Assembly: GCF_012790675.1 (NCBI RefSeq)
Contig: NZ_CP046391.1
Location: forward strand, 329,579 to 393,578
DNA: 64,000 nucleotides
Source: Anaplasma platys
GTDB lineage: Bacteria; Pseudomonadota; Alphaproteobacteria; Rickettsiales; Anaplasmataceae
Reading direction: 5' to 3'
Part shown: piece after piece, positions 49,109 through 59,137 of the stretch
Position numbering within the stretch: position 1 is the stretch's first letter
Layout: each line of letters opens with the position of its first letter
Notes under the pieces: model-generated
The model's input: only the letters and a program-made list of their open reading frames with translations
What the model was told of the DNA's origin: nothing
Databases searched by the model: none
Translations under genes and position numbers: made by a program

Positions 49109-51701
49109 AGTGCTCAAAGCAATTCCGCTCTTAATTCTGTTCGTAATATCAATTCCACTAGCGTCTCTAGCAGAGGTTGCGCAGAAGACCGGTCCTACGG
49201 GTGCTGATGATGAGCATTTGGTACATTATAGACATTCGGAAGCCACCAATCCCCGTTGTGCAGCGGTGGGAATGGCAAATGATTTTGGCGGCGGAAGCAT
49301 AGGTGCCGGATTGGGCATGACGCTGGCAGGGATGATAATGCAGCAATTTCCCAATGCGGTAACGATCTGGGTATCTCGGGCATTAATCTTTGGCGGCATG
49401 ACTGCGGTGTCTGCGGGTATCACAGCAGCGGCTCCCTATTATCTGTGCAACTGGAGTTTTGTTCGCCACCCGGTTTTGCGCAAGAAAGAGAAGCAGGGCT
49501 CAGGGAGTAGTGATTTGGAATACAGTACGTGTGAAAATCCTGTTAGTCCCAGAGGAGGCAATGATGCAGTGAAAACACAGTACCTCTCAGAGAATTGTAA
49601 CAAGGAATTTGCTAACATGGAGGACTATTATAATTGTTTGGTGCAAGGTTCTTCTGCTGTAGGAAAACTGAGTTTAGAGGATGCTAGACGTTCTGAGCCG
49701 CTTTGTTCAAACCAAAAGTTTAAAAGCGAGAGCAAGTATGCTTGGCCGAAGAATAGGGTTTCAAGCTCAGAAGTTATAGAAGTTTGCTATCGCTATCCGT
49801 TAAGTGACCTGGCGGTTGCCCCCTTCACTTTATTCGCACTGTCTTTTTATCAGAGATCGTACACTGAGCTGTTAAAGGATTATAGTGGATATCCCCGTGA
49901 ATCCACCTTTGGCAGCCCTGAAATGCACAGAACGAAGCTGTCGGTTTCTGGCGCTTTCTATTCAAGTAAGGCGGATAAATACGTAAAATGCGGTGCAATG
50001 GTTGCTGGCCAGGAGATAACACTCTTTGATGCAACGTACAGAGCTGTTGAAAGGGGGGCAAGACTATGCGTGGATGCAGTTAAGCTTTCTGGTGTGCCGC
50101 TGTTGTTGCAGCCAGAAATAGGATGCCAGTTGCGGCCAAACTCGCCTCCGGTACCTATGTGTGCTGATTCTAAGCCCATGAAGGGTGGGAGGAGAATGGA
50201 GTCTACGAGCCATGGCTTGAATCCTAGTGAGATTGATAAGTATGACAACAGCGCTTGTTACAGCTGTTATGTCTCTGAAGTGTGTAAAGGTGTTGCGGGG
50301 TTGCACTCGCGGTCAGTTTTTCCAGTAACCTCCGTGATAGTTGGGTGTGTAGTAGATTCGTTGAAGAACTTACTGGATCCTCCTGAGGCGTGTCGTCAGC
50401 AAAGGACCACTGGCACAAACATTGGTTTTCTGAAGGTTGCGCAAAACAAGCTTAAGAGCACTGTTATGGCTGCTTTGATTCTTGCACTGATCTTGTTCTC
50501 CATAAAGGCAGTTTTGGGAGGTGTGCAGAATGCTTCAGAGCTGTACATGACAGCTATAAAGTTTGCTCTGGTCGTATACTTCACCCAAGGCTCCGCGATG
50601 TCAAATGCTTATGAGTATCTGACCAAACTATCGATTGGTCTTTCAAACATAGTGCTGCAGGCAGGAGGTGATAACGGCATCTGCGACTTTCAATCAGGCG
50701 ACTATGAAAAAGAGTTTCTGTACCTGATGCCCTGGGATAGGCTGGATTGTCGCGTAATGTTTTATCTGGGAAGCCAGCTAACTGGAGGTACGGGCACGGG
50801 TGTTGTTCTCAACGTCCTGCTCAGTGCCGGCCTGTTGATAGCTGCGGTGCTCATCAATGCGAAAGTAATAATATGTTTGGTGGCGCTTTTCGCTGTTTTG
50901 ATGTTGGTGTTGACTGTCATATGGACGGTGTATGTGTTCCTGCTGTCATTTATAGCTCTAACCGTGCTCACTATCATATCGCCGCTGATGATTCCCATGT
51001 GTCTATTTCAGGCAACAAAAGGGTTTTTTGATGGGTGGACTAGGCAGCTGATGACATATGCGCTCTACCCGGTGATCTTGTTTGCGTTTCTCTCGTTAAT
51101 GTTTACGGTTTTCGATCAGATATATTTTGGGGATTTAAAATTCAAGAGAGGCACGCCTGGAACGGTGCGAGTAACTGACCAGGTGGTACGGCAAGGTGCC
51201 AGTGTTGCAGCTGTTAATCAAATGGTAAAACCCAAGATATGGTTTGAGCTCAAAGAGGATTGCGATTGTGACAAGAGGAGAGACAACCTGGCGTGTATGT
51301 TTGACTCAGTACAGTTTCACAGTCGTCCGCTATTTTTGGGTATTTCTGTTGGGGAGCCAGAGTTTAAGATGCAAGCCACTGCTCAGATATGGACAAGGCT
51401 AGGGGTGTTTGTTTTGGTAGGCTTTTTGTTCTACCACTTTCTGAGTTCCATTTCTTACATAGCTGGGGAGCTTGCGGGTGATCCAAGGGCCGGAGGTATA
51501 GGAAGTGGAGGTATGAATCCGCGGGCTATGGCGCATAGAGCTGCTGGATTGGCATCTTCTCTGAGGTCGCAAGCTACTGCTAAAGTTTCTGATCTTGGTG
51601 GCAGGATGGGAGATGCCATGAAGGGTGGTGGCTCCGAAGGGGGGGATAAGGTTTCTGGCGGAAGTTCCGGCAGGAGGTCTCCAGGTTCGGGTGGCGAATA
51701 G
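49101..51701 (+). CDS. virB6-1: type IV secretion channel protein VirB6, first paralogue
   Basis: 866 residues; AAGGA sits just before the ATG at 49101. A cleavable signal peptide (ends A-S-L-A-E, ~24) is followed by a hydrophobic segment (~65-115), a large cysteine-rich periplasmic-type region, and then the VirB6/TrbL membrane core (~440-680) with I-S-P-L-M-I-P and T-K-G-F-F-D-G-W. One more membrane segment lies at ~765-785, then a Gly/Ser-rich tail. VirB6 lines the inner-membrane channel through which substrates pass. It is about three times the size of Agrobacterium VirB6; such extended forms are typical of Rickettsiales. Confidence 0.92.
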   Translation: MHRVLKAIPLLILFVISIPLASLAEVAQKTGPTGADDEHLVHYRHSEATNPRCAAVGMANDFGGGSIGAGLGMTLAGMIMQQFPNAVTIWVSRALIFGGMTAVSAGITAAAPYYLCNWSFVRHPVLRKKEKQGSGSSDLEYSTCENPVSPRGGNDAVKTQYLSENCNKEFANMEDYYNCLVQGSSAVGKLSLEDARRSEPLCSNQKFKSESKYAWPKNRVSSSEVIEVCYRYPLSDLAVAPFTLFALSFYQRSYTELLKDYSGYPRESTFGSPEMHRTKLSVSGAFYSSKADKYVKCGAMVAGQEITLFDATYRAVERGARLCVDAVKLSGVPLLLQPEIGCQLRPNSPPVPMCADSKPMKGGRRMESTSHGLNPSEIDKYDNSACYSCYVSEVCKGVAGLHSRSVFPVTSVIVGCVVDSLKNLLDPPEACRQQRTTGTNIGFLKVAQNKLKSTVMAALILALILFSIKAVLGGVQNASELYMTAIKFALVVYFTQGSAMSNAYEYLTKLSIGLSNIVLQAGGDNGICDFQSGDYEKEFLYLMPWDRLDCRVMFYLGSQLTGGTGTGVVLNVLLSAGLLIAAVLINAKVIICLVALFAVLMLVLTVIWTVYVFLLSFIALTVLTIISPLMIPMCLFQATKGFFDGWTRQLMTYALYPVILFAFLSLMFTVFDQIYFGDLKFKRGTPGTVRVTDQVVRQGASVAAVNQMVKPKIWFELKEDCDCDKRRDNLACMFDSVQFHSRPLFLGISVGEPEFKMQATAQIWTRLGVFVLVGFLFYHFLSSISYIAGELAGDPRAGGIGSGGMNPRAMAHRAAGLASSLRSQATAKVSDLGGRMGDAMKGGGSEGGDKVSGGSSGRRSPGSGGE

Positions 51702-51850
51702 GGGGATGAGTGCTGGGCTCTCTCCATTGCGGGTTGTGGATTAGGTGGCTAGACGCTTGGTCCATTTTTTCAGGGATTGGCCTAGTTCGTGTTGTCTACC
51801 GGGGTAAGCCTGTTTGAGGCGAGATTCTTTTTGATGGGGGAGCTTGGGCG

Positions 51851-54664
51851 GTGCCAAGGATAGTTCCAATAGTATTTTTAATGTTCCTGGCGGGGTGCGG
51901 CTACCACGGATGCATGTCCCAAGCAGATATGTACAGCGATGAAGTTCGAAGTGTAGTACATGCGAATCCATCAAAAGACTCCGATGGCGGTGTTCAAGCG
52001 TGGACCAAGATTGATTTTCCTGTAGAAGGAAAGGGGATCAAGCTTAGTGTAGAACACCATGGCCTAAATTTCTGTGATAAATCTGAGGTTAATGGAAAAA
52101 TACTTGATGTGCCCGATAGTGCCCCTCTTAAATCAGGAAGTGACGGCAGAACATACAAGAGTAAGTATGATGTGAAGATTTCTTATCCAGACAAGATATC
52201 CAAGGGAGAGACACTTACATTTACCTTAGATCCCATCAAGCAGTTTGTCATCGATGAAACAATATGCAGAAATCAGCATGAAGATATAAGGGTGACGGAT
52301 GTGGATAATTGTCTGTCCAACCATATAGGGCAGACCCACTCTGTCTACTATAGCCATAAGCTAGCTGCAGCCAAGGGCGGCTTTACAAACAGTTGGTATG
52401 TTAAGACAAAAGGAGGTGGTATTCCGTTTATCGTAGATGACGTTGTGCCAGTGTTATTGCGTACAGGGGCAGATGATGTGGGAGAAAATGGTAAGATAAG
52501 AGTTCCCGAAAGGTTGTATAGTAATTTAATTCAGCAGGATGGCAGGGCCCTTGATGAAGGTTTGTGCTGGACTCGGGAGGAGCTGCAAGAGAAAGCAGGC
52601 TCACAAGTGTCTAATGAAAGTCAAGTTGATGACGCGCAAAAAAAGAGAGAGGAGACGTTAGCCAGTTTACGTTCCAAAACTCGCAAACTTAGAGAGGGTT
52701 TAAAGAATATACTGGATGAGCAGTCACTCAACATTCTCTGTGATAAGTTATGTCCTGCTGATGGTACAAAAGCGGTGACAACAATCTATGAAGGTGCAAA
52801 ATGTCAAGGGGTGCACCTGGTTACTAGAAAAGAAGAAAGCAACGAAATCCCGTTTGTAACCCTGCAAAAAGAGAATTTTAAGGAAAAGCCGCATGTTAGA
52901 TTAGATGGTCCCAGTTTGGTTGACACAGCAGAAGTGCCTAATGATATTTCCTCCAAGATGGGCTTGCAGTACCAAAAGATTCGGGATGAGAAGAGAGAGT
53001 ATGATATCAGCATCCCTTCTGATAGGCCGCCGAAATATCTGCGGCTGGACACTCCTTACGAGTACGTAGGGGCAGATAGTGTCAGTGATATAAATCTCAT
53101 TCTGAATCTTGAAGGAGAGGATAAGATTTTTCATTTGACTGGAGGACGCCCTATAGTGGGGCGCTATAGCATTAGCATAAAAAAGGATTGTAGTGCCCAT
53201 GTTGGGTCTAGTTTGTACTACAAGTTTTCTGAAGTTCCACTGAGGGGTGTTGAGGGCTTTGAAGGTGCTGAGGAGATAAAATTTTTGGAGAGAGGTGTAA
53301 CAGATATAGACGACAAGCATCAGAAGGGACATTTGTACATAGGGGTGAAAGACAATGGTGATGGCTATGACAATAATGTGGGGTTTTATGAAATACGATT
53401 CAGAATTTCAAAAATTCCACCAAAGGTGTTTAGTCACATAACAGATTGGACGGAAGGCAAGGTACGAAAGGCGCTATACGGAAGCAATAATGACGACAGC
53501 GTGGTGAAGAAACTTTATCAGAGCATAAGCAAAAGCGGGGCCTTTATGAGGATGGTCAACGCCCTGCTGGTTTTATACGTTATAGTTAGCGCGCTGTACT
53601 TCATTCTGGGCTTTTCCAAGGCTTCTATCTACCAACTCGTGATAATAGTCTTTAAGGTTATTGTCGTAATGTTTGTGTTGCGTCCTGATAGTTGGACATT
53701 CTTTAATGACCACCTGCTAAATCTCTTTATAAATGCTCCAAAGTTCTTAATAGACGCTATGACCGGGGGAAAAGGGGCAAACTTTGAATTTATGGACAAC
53801 ATCCTTTACAGGTTTAGCATTTCACAAACGTGGATACAGTTGTTGGCACTCATATTTGCGGGTCCTATAGGATGGTTGTCGGTGGTACTTATTTTTTGGG
53901 GTCTGGTGGTTTTGGTGCAGTTTCTCTTCCAAGCGATTGTCATTTATCTCATATCAATTATGACGATTGCGTTGTTATTGTGTATTGCGCCGTACTTCTT
54001 GGTATGCATTTTGTTCAGGCGTACCAAGAACATCTTTGACATGTGGATTAAAATCTTACTGCAGACTGCAATGCAGCCCGTGGTGATTTTTACATGTATT
54101 GCGCTGCTAGTAACTGCGATTAATGACGTGATATACGCAATGCTGAATTTTGAGGTTTGTGATGCTTGCGTTTTTAAGGCGGATCTGAAGGTCACTACTG
54201 TATGCTTGTTAAGCTTTCCGTTACCTATAGGGGTAATACCAACTGTACCGATAAGTGACACTATAAGAGAATTGTATAACACCGGGGAGAATGTGGTTTT
54301 GGGTCTGCCTGGACCGATGGCGAATATCTTAATATTCCTCGCGTTAGTTCATGCGGCTAGGGACTTTGTTCTCAATAGTGGGGAAATGTGTAGCATAATG
54401 TTTGGAGCGTTCACTAACCTCTCCGAAGTGGGCAGCACAGCGGCGCAATCATTGTTGAGTGTTGTTGGTATGGATAAGTCTACGGGACAGATGCTTGAGC
54501 ATCATAGAAGACAGTCTGAGCTCTTTAGTAGGGGTCCAGGCGCCGGACGTGACGAAGGCTCGCTCATGGGTTCAATGCGAGGATCTTTCCGCGAGTCTGG
54601 TGGTGATGGTCGAGGGCGTCGTCCTGTTATTATTCCTCCAGGCGAACCGCCAGCGAGTTTTTAA
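51851..54664 (+). CDS. virB6-2: type IV secretion channel protein VirB6, second paralogue
   Basis: 937 residues from a GTG at 51851, with GGGGGAG eight bases upstream. Residues 1-15 are hydrophobic and end L-A-G-C, so Cys16 may be lipidated. A long soluble region (~20-560) follows, then the VirB6 core (~565-845): helices around the signature R-P-D-S-W-T-F-F-N-D-H, A-P-Y-F-L-V-C-I-L-F, and F-D-M-W-I-K. The C-terminal ~80 residues are Gly/Arg/Ser-rich. The 149-base gap before it is the only notable break in the virB cluster. Confidence 0.92.
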   Translation: MPRIVPIVFLMFLAGCGYHGCMSQADMYSDEVRSVVHANPSKDSDGGVQAWTKIDFPVEGKGIKLSVEHHGLNFCDKSEVNGKILDVPDSAPLKSGSDGRTYKSKYDVKISYPDKISKGETLTFTLDPIKQFVIDETICRNQHEDIRVTDVDNCLSNHIGQTHSVYYSHKLAAAKGGFTNSWYVKTKGGGIPFIVDDVVPVLLRTGADDVGENGKIRVPERLYSNLIQQDGRALDEGLCWTREELQEKAGSQVSNESQVDDAQKKREETLASLRSKTRKLREGLKNILDEQSLNILCDKLCPADGTKAVTTIYEGAKCQGVHLVTRKEESNEIPFVTLQKENFKEKPHVRLDGPSLVDTAEVPNDISSKMGLQYQKIRDEKREYDISIPSDRPPKYLRLDTPYEYVGADSVSDINLILNLEGEDKIFHLTGGRPIVGRYSISIKKDCSAHVGSSLYYKFSEVPLRGVEGFEGAEEIKFLERGVTDIDDKHQKGHLYIGVKDNGDGYDNNVGFYEIRFRISKIPPKVFSHITDWTEGKVRKALYGSNNDDSVVKKLYQSISKSGAFMRMVNALLVLYVIVSALYFILGFSKASIYQLVIIVFKVIVVMFVLRPDSWTFFNDHLLNLFINAPKFLIDAMTGGKGANFEFMDNILYRFSISQTWIQLLALIFAGPIGWLSVVLIFWGLVVLVQFLFQAIVIYLISIMTIALLLCIAPYFLVCILFRRTKNIFDMWIKILLQTAMQPVVIFTCIALLVTAINDVIYAMLNFEVCDACVFKADLKVTTVCLLSFPLPIGVIPTVPISDTIRELYNTGENVVLGLPGPMANILIFLALVHAARDFVLNSGEMCSIMFGAFTNLSEVGSTAAQSLLSVVGMDKSTGQMLEHHRRQSELFSRGPGAGRDEGSLMGSMRGSFRESGGDGRGRRPVIIPPGEPPASF

Positions 54665-54676
54665 GTGGAGTGATAG

Positions 54677-57600
54677 ATGTTTAGGTTATTGCTTGCAATA
54701 TCTATAGTGCTGCTTTCTAGCTGCAGCGGGGGCAAGTGTATTGGACCTAGCACTGGCACTCTTTCCCAGCAAGAGATTGTTGTGCCGGTAATGCCAAAGG
54801 GTGCCGATAGTACCAGGCCTGCTATGTATTGGGTGAATTCAGGTCACAAAATTGATGATGAAAAAAAGAAGATAGAAATAACAGTTGAAGGCACAATAAA
54901 TTTTTGTCCCTTAGACACCGCTGCAAAGCCTGTGAAAGTCAGGATGTATCCTGAAGATTTATTTTCTGAGAGAGAGGGATACGAGTTTACCGACACTCAC
55001 GTAAAAGTGGTAGAAGGAGACCAGCTAAAGTTTTTTGCACATTCATATAATCTCACCATACCTGCCTGTGATGAGCTTTTGGCTAGTAATGGGTCAATTA
55101 TTTACTATGGGCATGGTGTAATTTACAGCGATGACAATTGTAGTAAAGTTGTGCCAACGGCCAGCGTATGTTCTGCGGGGGCTGCTTCTATTGAGGACGA
55201 CAATGCTGACAAGCAGTACAAGCTTCATATGAAAGACAAAAATGGAAAATGTACACCGCTCCCGGAAGGTGCCAGCTTTCCCAGGGTGGGGGGGACTCTT
55301 GTCCAGACGCCTAGACTACAGTTTCCTCTGGGGTATATTGGGAAGCTGTCTACAAAACCTCCCAATGAAATTTCGGTAAGCTCCAGAGATGTTGTGGTAA
55401 CTGGGCGTGTTCACGACGCGAGAACTGTGGGGGTGGATTTACCTGAGTCGCAGCTCGATAGCGTCACCTGTAAGCTTTTCAGAGATGGGTACTTAAAAAC
55501 CACGCTATCCAACTTGGTAAGTGTTAAGCAGCTTGCTGCAGGAGGAAGGGGGAGTGACTATAGGAGGAGGTATGAAATCGGAAACGGCGATACTAAGGAG
55601 TCGAAAGCAAAGCCTACTGAAGAAGAGAAGAGGAAAATAGAACGGGTTCTCTCTGAGTACACTGAATACGATATCAACTGCCATTGTGGCTTTATATGTG
55701 CCCCAGATAATGGGGGTCAAGAGAACACGTGTGTAATGTCCATTGTGCGAGTTGTTGATGACAAATTAGTGTGTCCTACTATGAAAGTAGAACCGCAAAA
55801 TGCACAACAAAGTAATACTAATAGTAAGGTCGCAGCGGAGCTCAAATCGATTTCAGTTAGCAAGAATCCTAAAGATTTGGAGAAGTTTCAAAATGGTGAC
55901 CTGAAGGAAGTTCTGGGTCTAGATTTTAAGGTACCTGTCCTGCCCAACTTCGCATCTCAGATTCATGTGCAAAACGCTGAGCCATCCATATATGAGATGG
56001 CCCAAGGTGCTTCTGCAGCAATTGTTGATCTTGATCCGCAAAATAATAAAGGTGAAAAAGCTGAAGAAGTTTGTAGAAGAAATAATTCTTCCTGCAAGTA
56101 CATTCCAAATGAAATTAAAAGTTTAAGCAGCGATTCAACAGTGCATTTTTCAAAAGGTAGTCTTAAGTTGAATTACAAATATGATGTCGAGAAAACTGGC
56201 CGGCTGTTCCTCTTTTATAACGTGCTGTTAGGGGAAAATAACGGCGGTGCATCTAGCGGTCGCGGTAATGGCGATAGCAAGACTAAGCTTCTCGGATTTT
56301 ATGACATAGAAGTGCACAGGACATGCTATGCATCTGAAGGGAAGAATCTGTACATGTACATCGGGGATACTCCTCCAGAAAAAATTCCAGGCGAAGGTGA
56401 AGATTTTGTTAACATAGGTAAGGGTCTGCAAAATGGCAAGTACACCATAGGTGATAAGAGTATAGGGAAAAAGGGCTATATATATTTTGGTATCAAGGTA
56501 GATCCGGGGTATGAAGAGCAGCTGAAAAAGGCGGGGGACATAGAGAACAACTATACGGTTCGGATGTTCGTTCCCAAATGGCCTGCTACATTTTCAAGGT
56601 TCTTTTCTTATCTTCAGGGGACAGTATTGCAGGTGCTATATGGCACGGCAATGACTCATGAGACGGAGATTGTTGATGTTTCAAAGAAAGTTGGCGAGGC
56701 TCTTAGTAGGGGAAAACCTGCCGGGCAAGAACAAAAAATGGGGGCAGTACAGCAGATATACAATAATCAGGTAGTTTCCAAGCCTTTATGGTCGGCGGTA
56801 AGAGCACTGTTGACGCTATACCTGGTGTTTTCAGTGCTTGGTTACATTATTGGGGTCTTGCAAGTAACAAAATATGACCTAGTGGTAAGAATTGCGAAGA
56901 TCACCATGATCCTTACCCTAGTTTCTCCAGGAAGCTGGGACTTCTTCTATAGGCACTGCTTTAGCCTGTTTATTGAGGGTATTCCCAGCATAATATCTGC
57001 GTTCAATGGGTATGTTGGGGGCGATACATCGTTTAAGTTTTTGGATTCCACTTTAGGCCTTTTCTTGGAGTCAGATTTCTGGTTAAGAATGCTCTCCCTG
57101 ATTCCGGCAGGGCCAGTTGGCTGGTTGTTGTTTGTTGCAATTATTTGGGCGTTGTGGGCCTTTTTCAAGGCGATGTTGCGTGCGATCATTTTGTACCTGT
57201 TCGTCATCGTAGCGTTAGCATTCTTGGTAACGCTAGCGCCGATCTTTATAACCTTTGTCCTGTTCCAGCTTACCAAGGGCTTGTTCGATGCTTGGATAAA
57301 GATGATAGTGAACTTTTCTCTGCAACCCATAATTTTATTTGCATCGCTAGCATTTTTGAACCAGCTCATTCTCACGAGCATCCATGCGGTTACAGATTTT
57401 ACGGCGTGCGAAACATGTATCATCGGGTTTGATATTGTTACAGAAGAGAACAAGTCTATAGAAAAGAAGGACATATGTGTTGTGCCAGCGCTGCTACCTA
57501 TAGGATTTTCAAATGATCTCACTATTGAGGACAGAATAAGGGAAGACATGGCACGTGGGACTGATAAGGGTTTCATGGGGCTTCCATTTAGCCTTGCCAT

Positions 57601-59119
57601 GGTTTTTGTCTTAGTTTTGGCTTGTAAGGCAACGGAGGAATTTGGCCACATTTCTGAGGTATTGGCACATTCCATATCAGGAAGTGTAGCAGGGGTAGCT
57701 GCAAGTGCAGCAGGTGCAACGCAAGCAATGTTGGGAGTTGTTGGCCTGGATGCCGCTACTCAGAATTTAATCAAATCTGCAAGAGGCATGACGCCTGTAG
57801 GGACAGAAAAACTGGCATTCGATACTGCAGAATCGTCGCAGCCACGTTATGAAGGCGCAATTCATCGACCTGGCCTTGACCCCCAAGGCACTGTGGATGC
57901 AGGAGGTCCACAAGGAGCTGCTGATAGCCGGGGAGATGTGGGTGATATAGCAGGGCCAGCATCTGTGACCGCGGCTAGGGCTGTCCAAGATGTAGGTGCG
58001 TCCGGTGATATAGTGAGAGGAGCAGGGGGTGATGGTGCAGCGGTTGAATTTGGAGAACCTGCAAGTAGACGCGTAGCCGATTCCGGGGTGGATGTTGGAG
58101 GGCATCAAGCTTCTGACGAAATAGGCGTCGGCCCAGCGCAAGGGGGTGAACAGTATGCAGGTTCTGATGTGGTGCATGGTGGGGGAGACTCTGGAAAAGA
58201 GGTGAGAGCATTACCTGATGGTGGTGGAGGAGCGGGAACCAGTATTCCTAATAGTAGCATGGTGGGAAGTAACGGTGCATCGCAAGATACCTATAGTTCC
58301 GCAAGTGGAGCTTCCAGTGTGGAAAGTGGTGACAATGTGGTGTATAGTGCCCACGCGTCGGGGGTTGCAGGTTTTGAAGACTTGCTTGGTTCTACTGACC
58401 CACATTCTGCGCTCACTACCTCTTCGGAATATAGTGGAAGGGGAGCATCCGATGATTCTAGGTCAGATATTGCTCGAGGTGAAGATGCAAATGCATCTGG
58501 TCTGCCCGATAATGAAGAAAATGATGAGAGTTATGCGGCAAGAGAAGATATTCTTCATTCTTTCGGTGATGACGCTAGTTTCCCTGAGAGCAGAGAGGAA
58601 ATTGGTGGTTCCGTTTCCGAGACGGGGGCTGCTGATTCTGGATCTGCTGCAGGGGCGGGTGAAAGCACTTCTTCAGTGGAAGATGATGGAGAGGAAAGAA
58701 ACTATTCGATTGGTATAGAGAGCGCAGTTTCTGAATCAGAAGACGTAGTGACAAGTGATCGGAAAAGTGGTGCTCTGGAAAGGGGCACTGATTTTTCTTC
58801 GGGAGAAGGAGGATTTGAATCCCATCCGGATGGTGGCACGAGCCCAAATGCATTGCCTCCGAGTGCTGAAACCTCGGCGGCAACAAGAGATATAGATACC
58901 ATGGTTGATGCCAAGGAGGCTAATTCGGCGGAGGTAGATTCTGAGAGTGCGCGTGACAATTACACAGTGCGGGAACAAGACTTTAGCTATCCTGAAGGGG
59001 CTGAAGCCAGGACTGATAGCGACAAAGAACAAGGGCAAAACACAGGAGATGGTTTTGAGGAAAAGTTAAGTAAGGATCCTGATAATGTTCGTTCAGGAAA
59101 CGATGAGGAAGACAAGTAG
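54677..59119 (+). CDS. virB6-3: type IV secretion channel protein VirB6, third paralogue, long acidic tail
   Basis: 1480 residues, start with GGAG nearby, 12 bases after virB6-2. A lipoprotein-like signal ends L-L-S-S-C at Cys16. A soluble region (~20-700) is followed by the VirB6 core (~704-1000) with S-P-G-S-W-D-F-F-Y-R-H, T-K-G-L-F-D-A-W-I-K and F-S-L-Q-P. From ~1010 to the end comes a low-complexity tail rich in Gly, Ser, Asp and Glu, probably disordered. Part of the same transcript as virB6-2 and virB6-4. Confidence 0.93.
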   Translation: MFRLLLAISIVLLSSCSGGKCIGPSTGTLSQQEIVVPVMPKGADSTRPAMYWVNSGHKIDDEKKKIEITVEGTINFCPLDTAAKPVKVRMYPEDLFSEREGYEFTDTHVKVVEGDQLKFFAHSYNLTIPACDELLASNGSIIYYGHGVIYSDDNCSKVVPTASVCSAGAASIEDDNADKQYKLHMKDKNGKCTPLPEGASFPRVGGTLVQTPRLQFPLGYIGKLSTKPPNEISVSSRDVVVTGRVHDARTVGVDLPESQLDSVTCKLFRDGYLKTTLSNLVSVKQLAAGGRGSDYRRRYEIGNGDTKESKAKPTEEEKRKIERVLSEYTEYDINCHCGFICAPDNGGQENTCVMSIVRVVDDKLVCPTMKVEPQNAQQSNTNSKVAAELKSISVSKNPKDLEKFQNGDLKEVLGLDFKVPVLPNFASQIHVQNAEPSIYEMAQGASAAIVDLDPQNNKGEKAEEVCRRNNSSCKYIPNEIKSLSSDSTVHFSKGSLKLNYKYDVEKTGRLFLFYNVLLGENNGGASSGRGNGDSKTKLLGFYDIEVHRTCYASEGKNLYMYIGDTPPEKIPGEGEDFVNIGKGLQNGKYTIGDKSIGKKGYIYFGIKVDPGYEEQLKKAGDIENNYTVRMFVPKWPATFSRFFSYLQGTVLQVLYGTAMTHETEIVDVSKKVGEALSRGKPAGQEQKMGAVQQIYNNQVVSKPLWSAVRALLTLYLVFSVLGYIIGVLQVTKYDLVVRIAKITMILTLVSPGSWDFFYRHCFSLFIEGIPSIISAFNGYVGGDTSFKFLDSTLGLFLESDFWLRMLSLIPAGPVGWLLFVAIIWALWAFFKAMLRAIILYLFVIVALAFLVTLAPIFITFVLFQLTKGLFDAWIKMIVNFSLQPIILFASLAFLNQLILTSIHAVTDFTACETCIIGFDIVTEENKSIEKKDICVVPALLPIGFSNDLTIEDRIREDMARGTDKGFMGLPFSLAMVFVLVLACKATEEFGHISEVLAHSISGSVAGVAASAAGATQAMLGVVGLDAATQNLIKSARGMTPVGTEKLAFDTAESSQPRYEGAIHRPGLDPQGTVDAGGPQGAADSRGDVGDIAGPASVTAARAVQDVGASGDIVRGAGGDGAAVEFGEPASRRVADSGVDVGGHQASDEIGVGPAQGGEQYAGSDVVHGGGDSGKEVRALPDGGGGAGTSIPNSSMVGSNGASQDTYSSASGASSVESGDNVVYSAHASGVAGFEDLLGSTDPHSALTTSSEYSGRGASDDSRSDIARGEDANASGLPDNEENDESYAAREDILHSFGDDASFPESREEIGGSVSETGAADSGSAAGAGESTSSVEDDGEERNYSIGIESAVSESEDVVTSDRKSGALERGTDFSSGEGGFESHPDGGTSPNALPPSAETSAATRDIDTMVDAKEANSAEVDSESARDNYTVREQDFSYPEGAEARTDSDKEQGQNTGDGFEEKLSKDPDNVRSGNDEEDK

Positions 59120-59137
59120 CAGCTGGCAGAGAAGATT

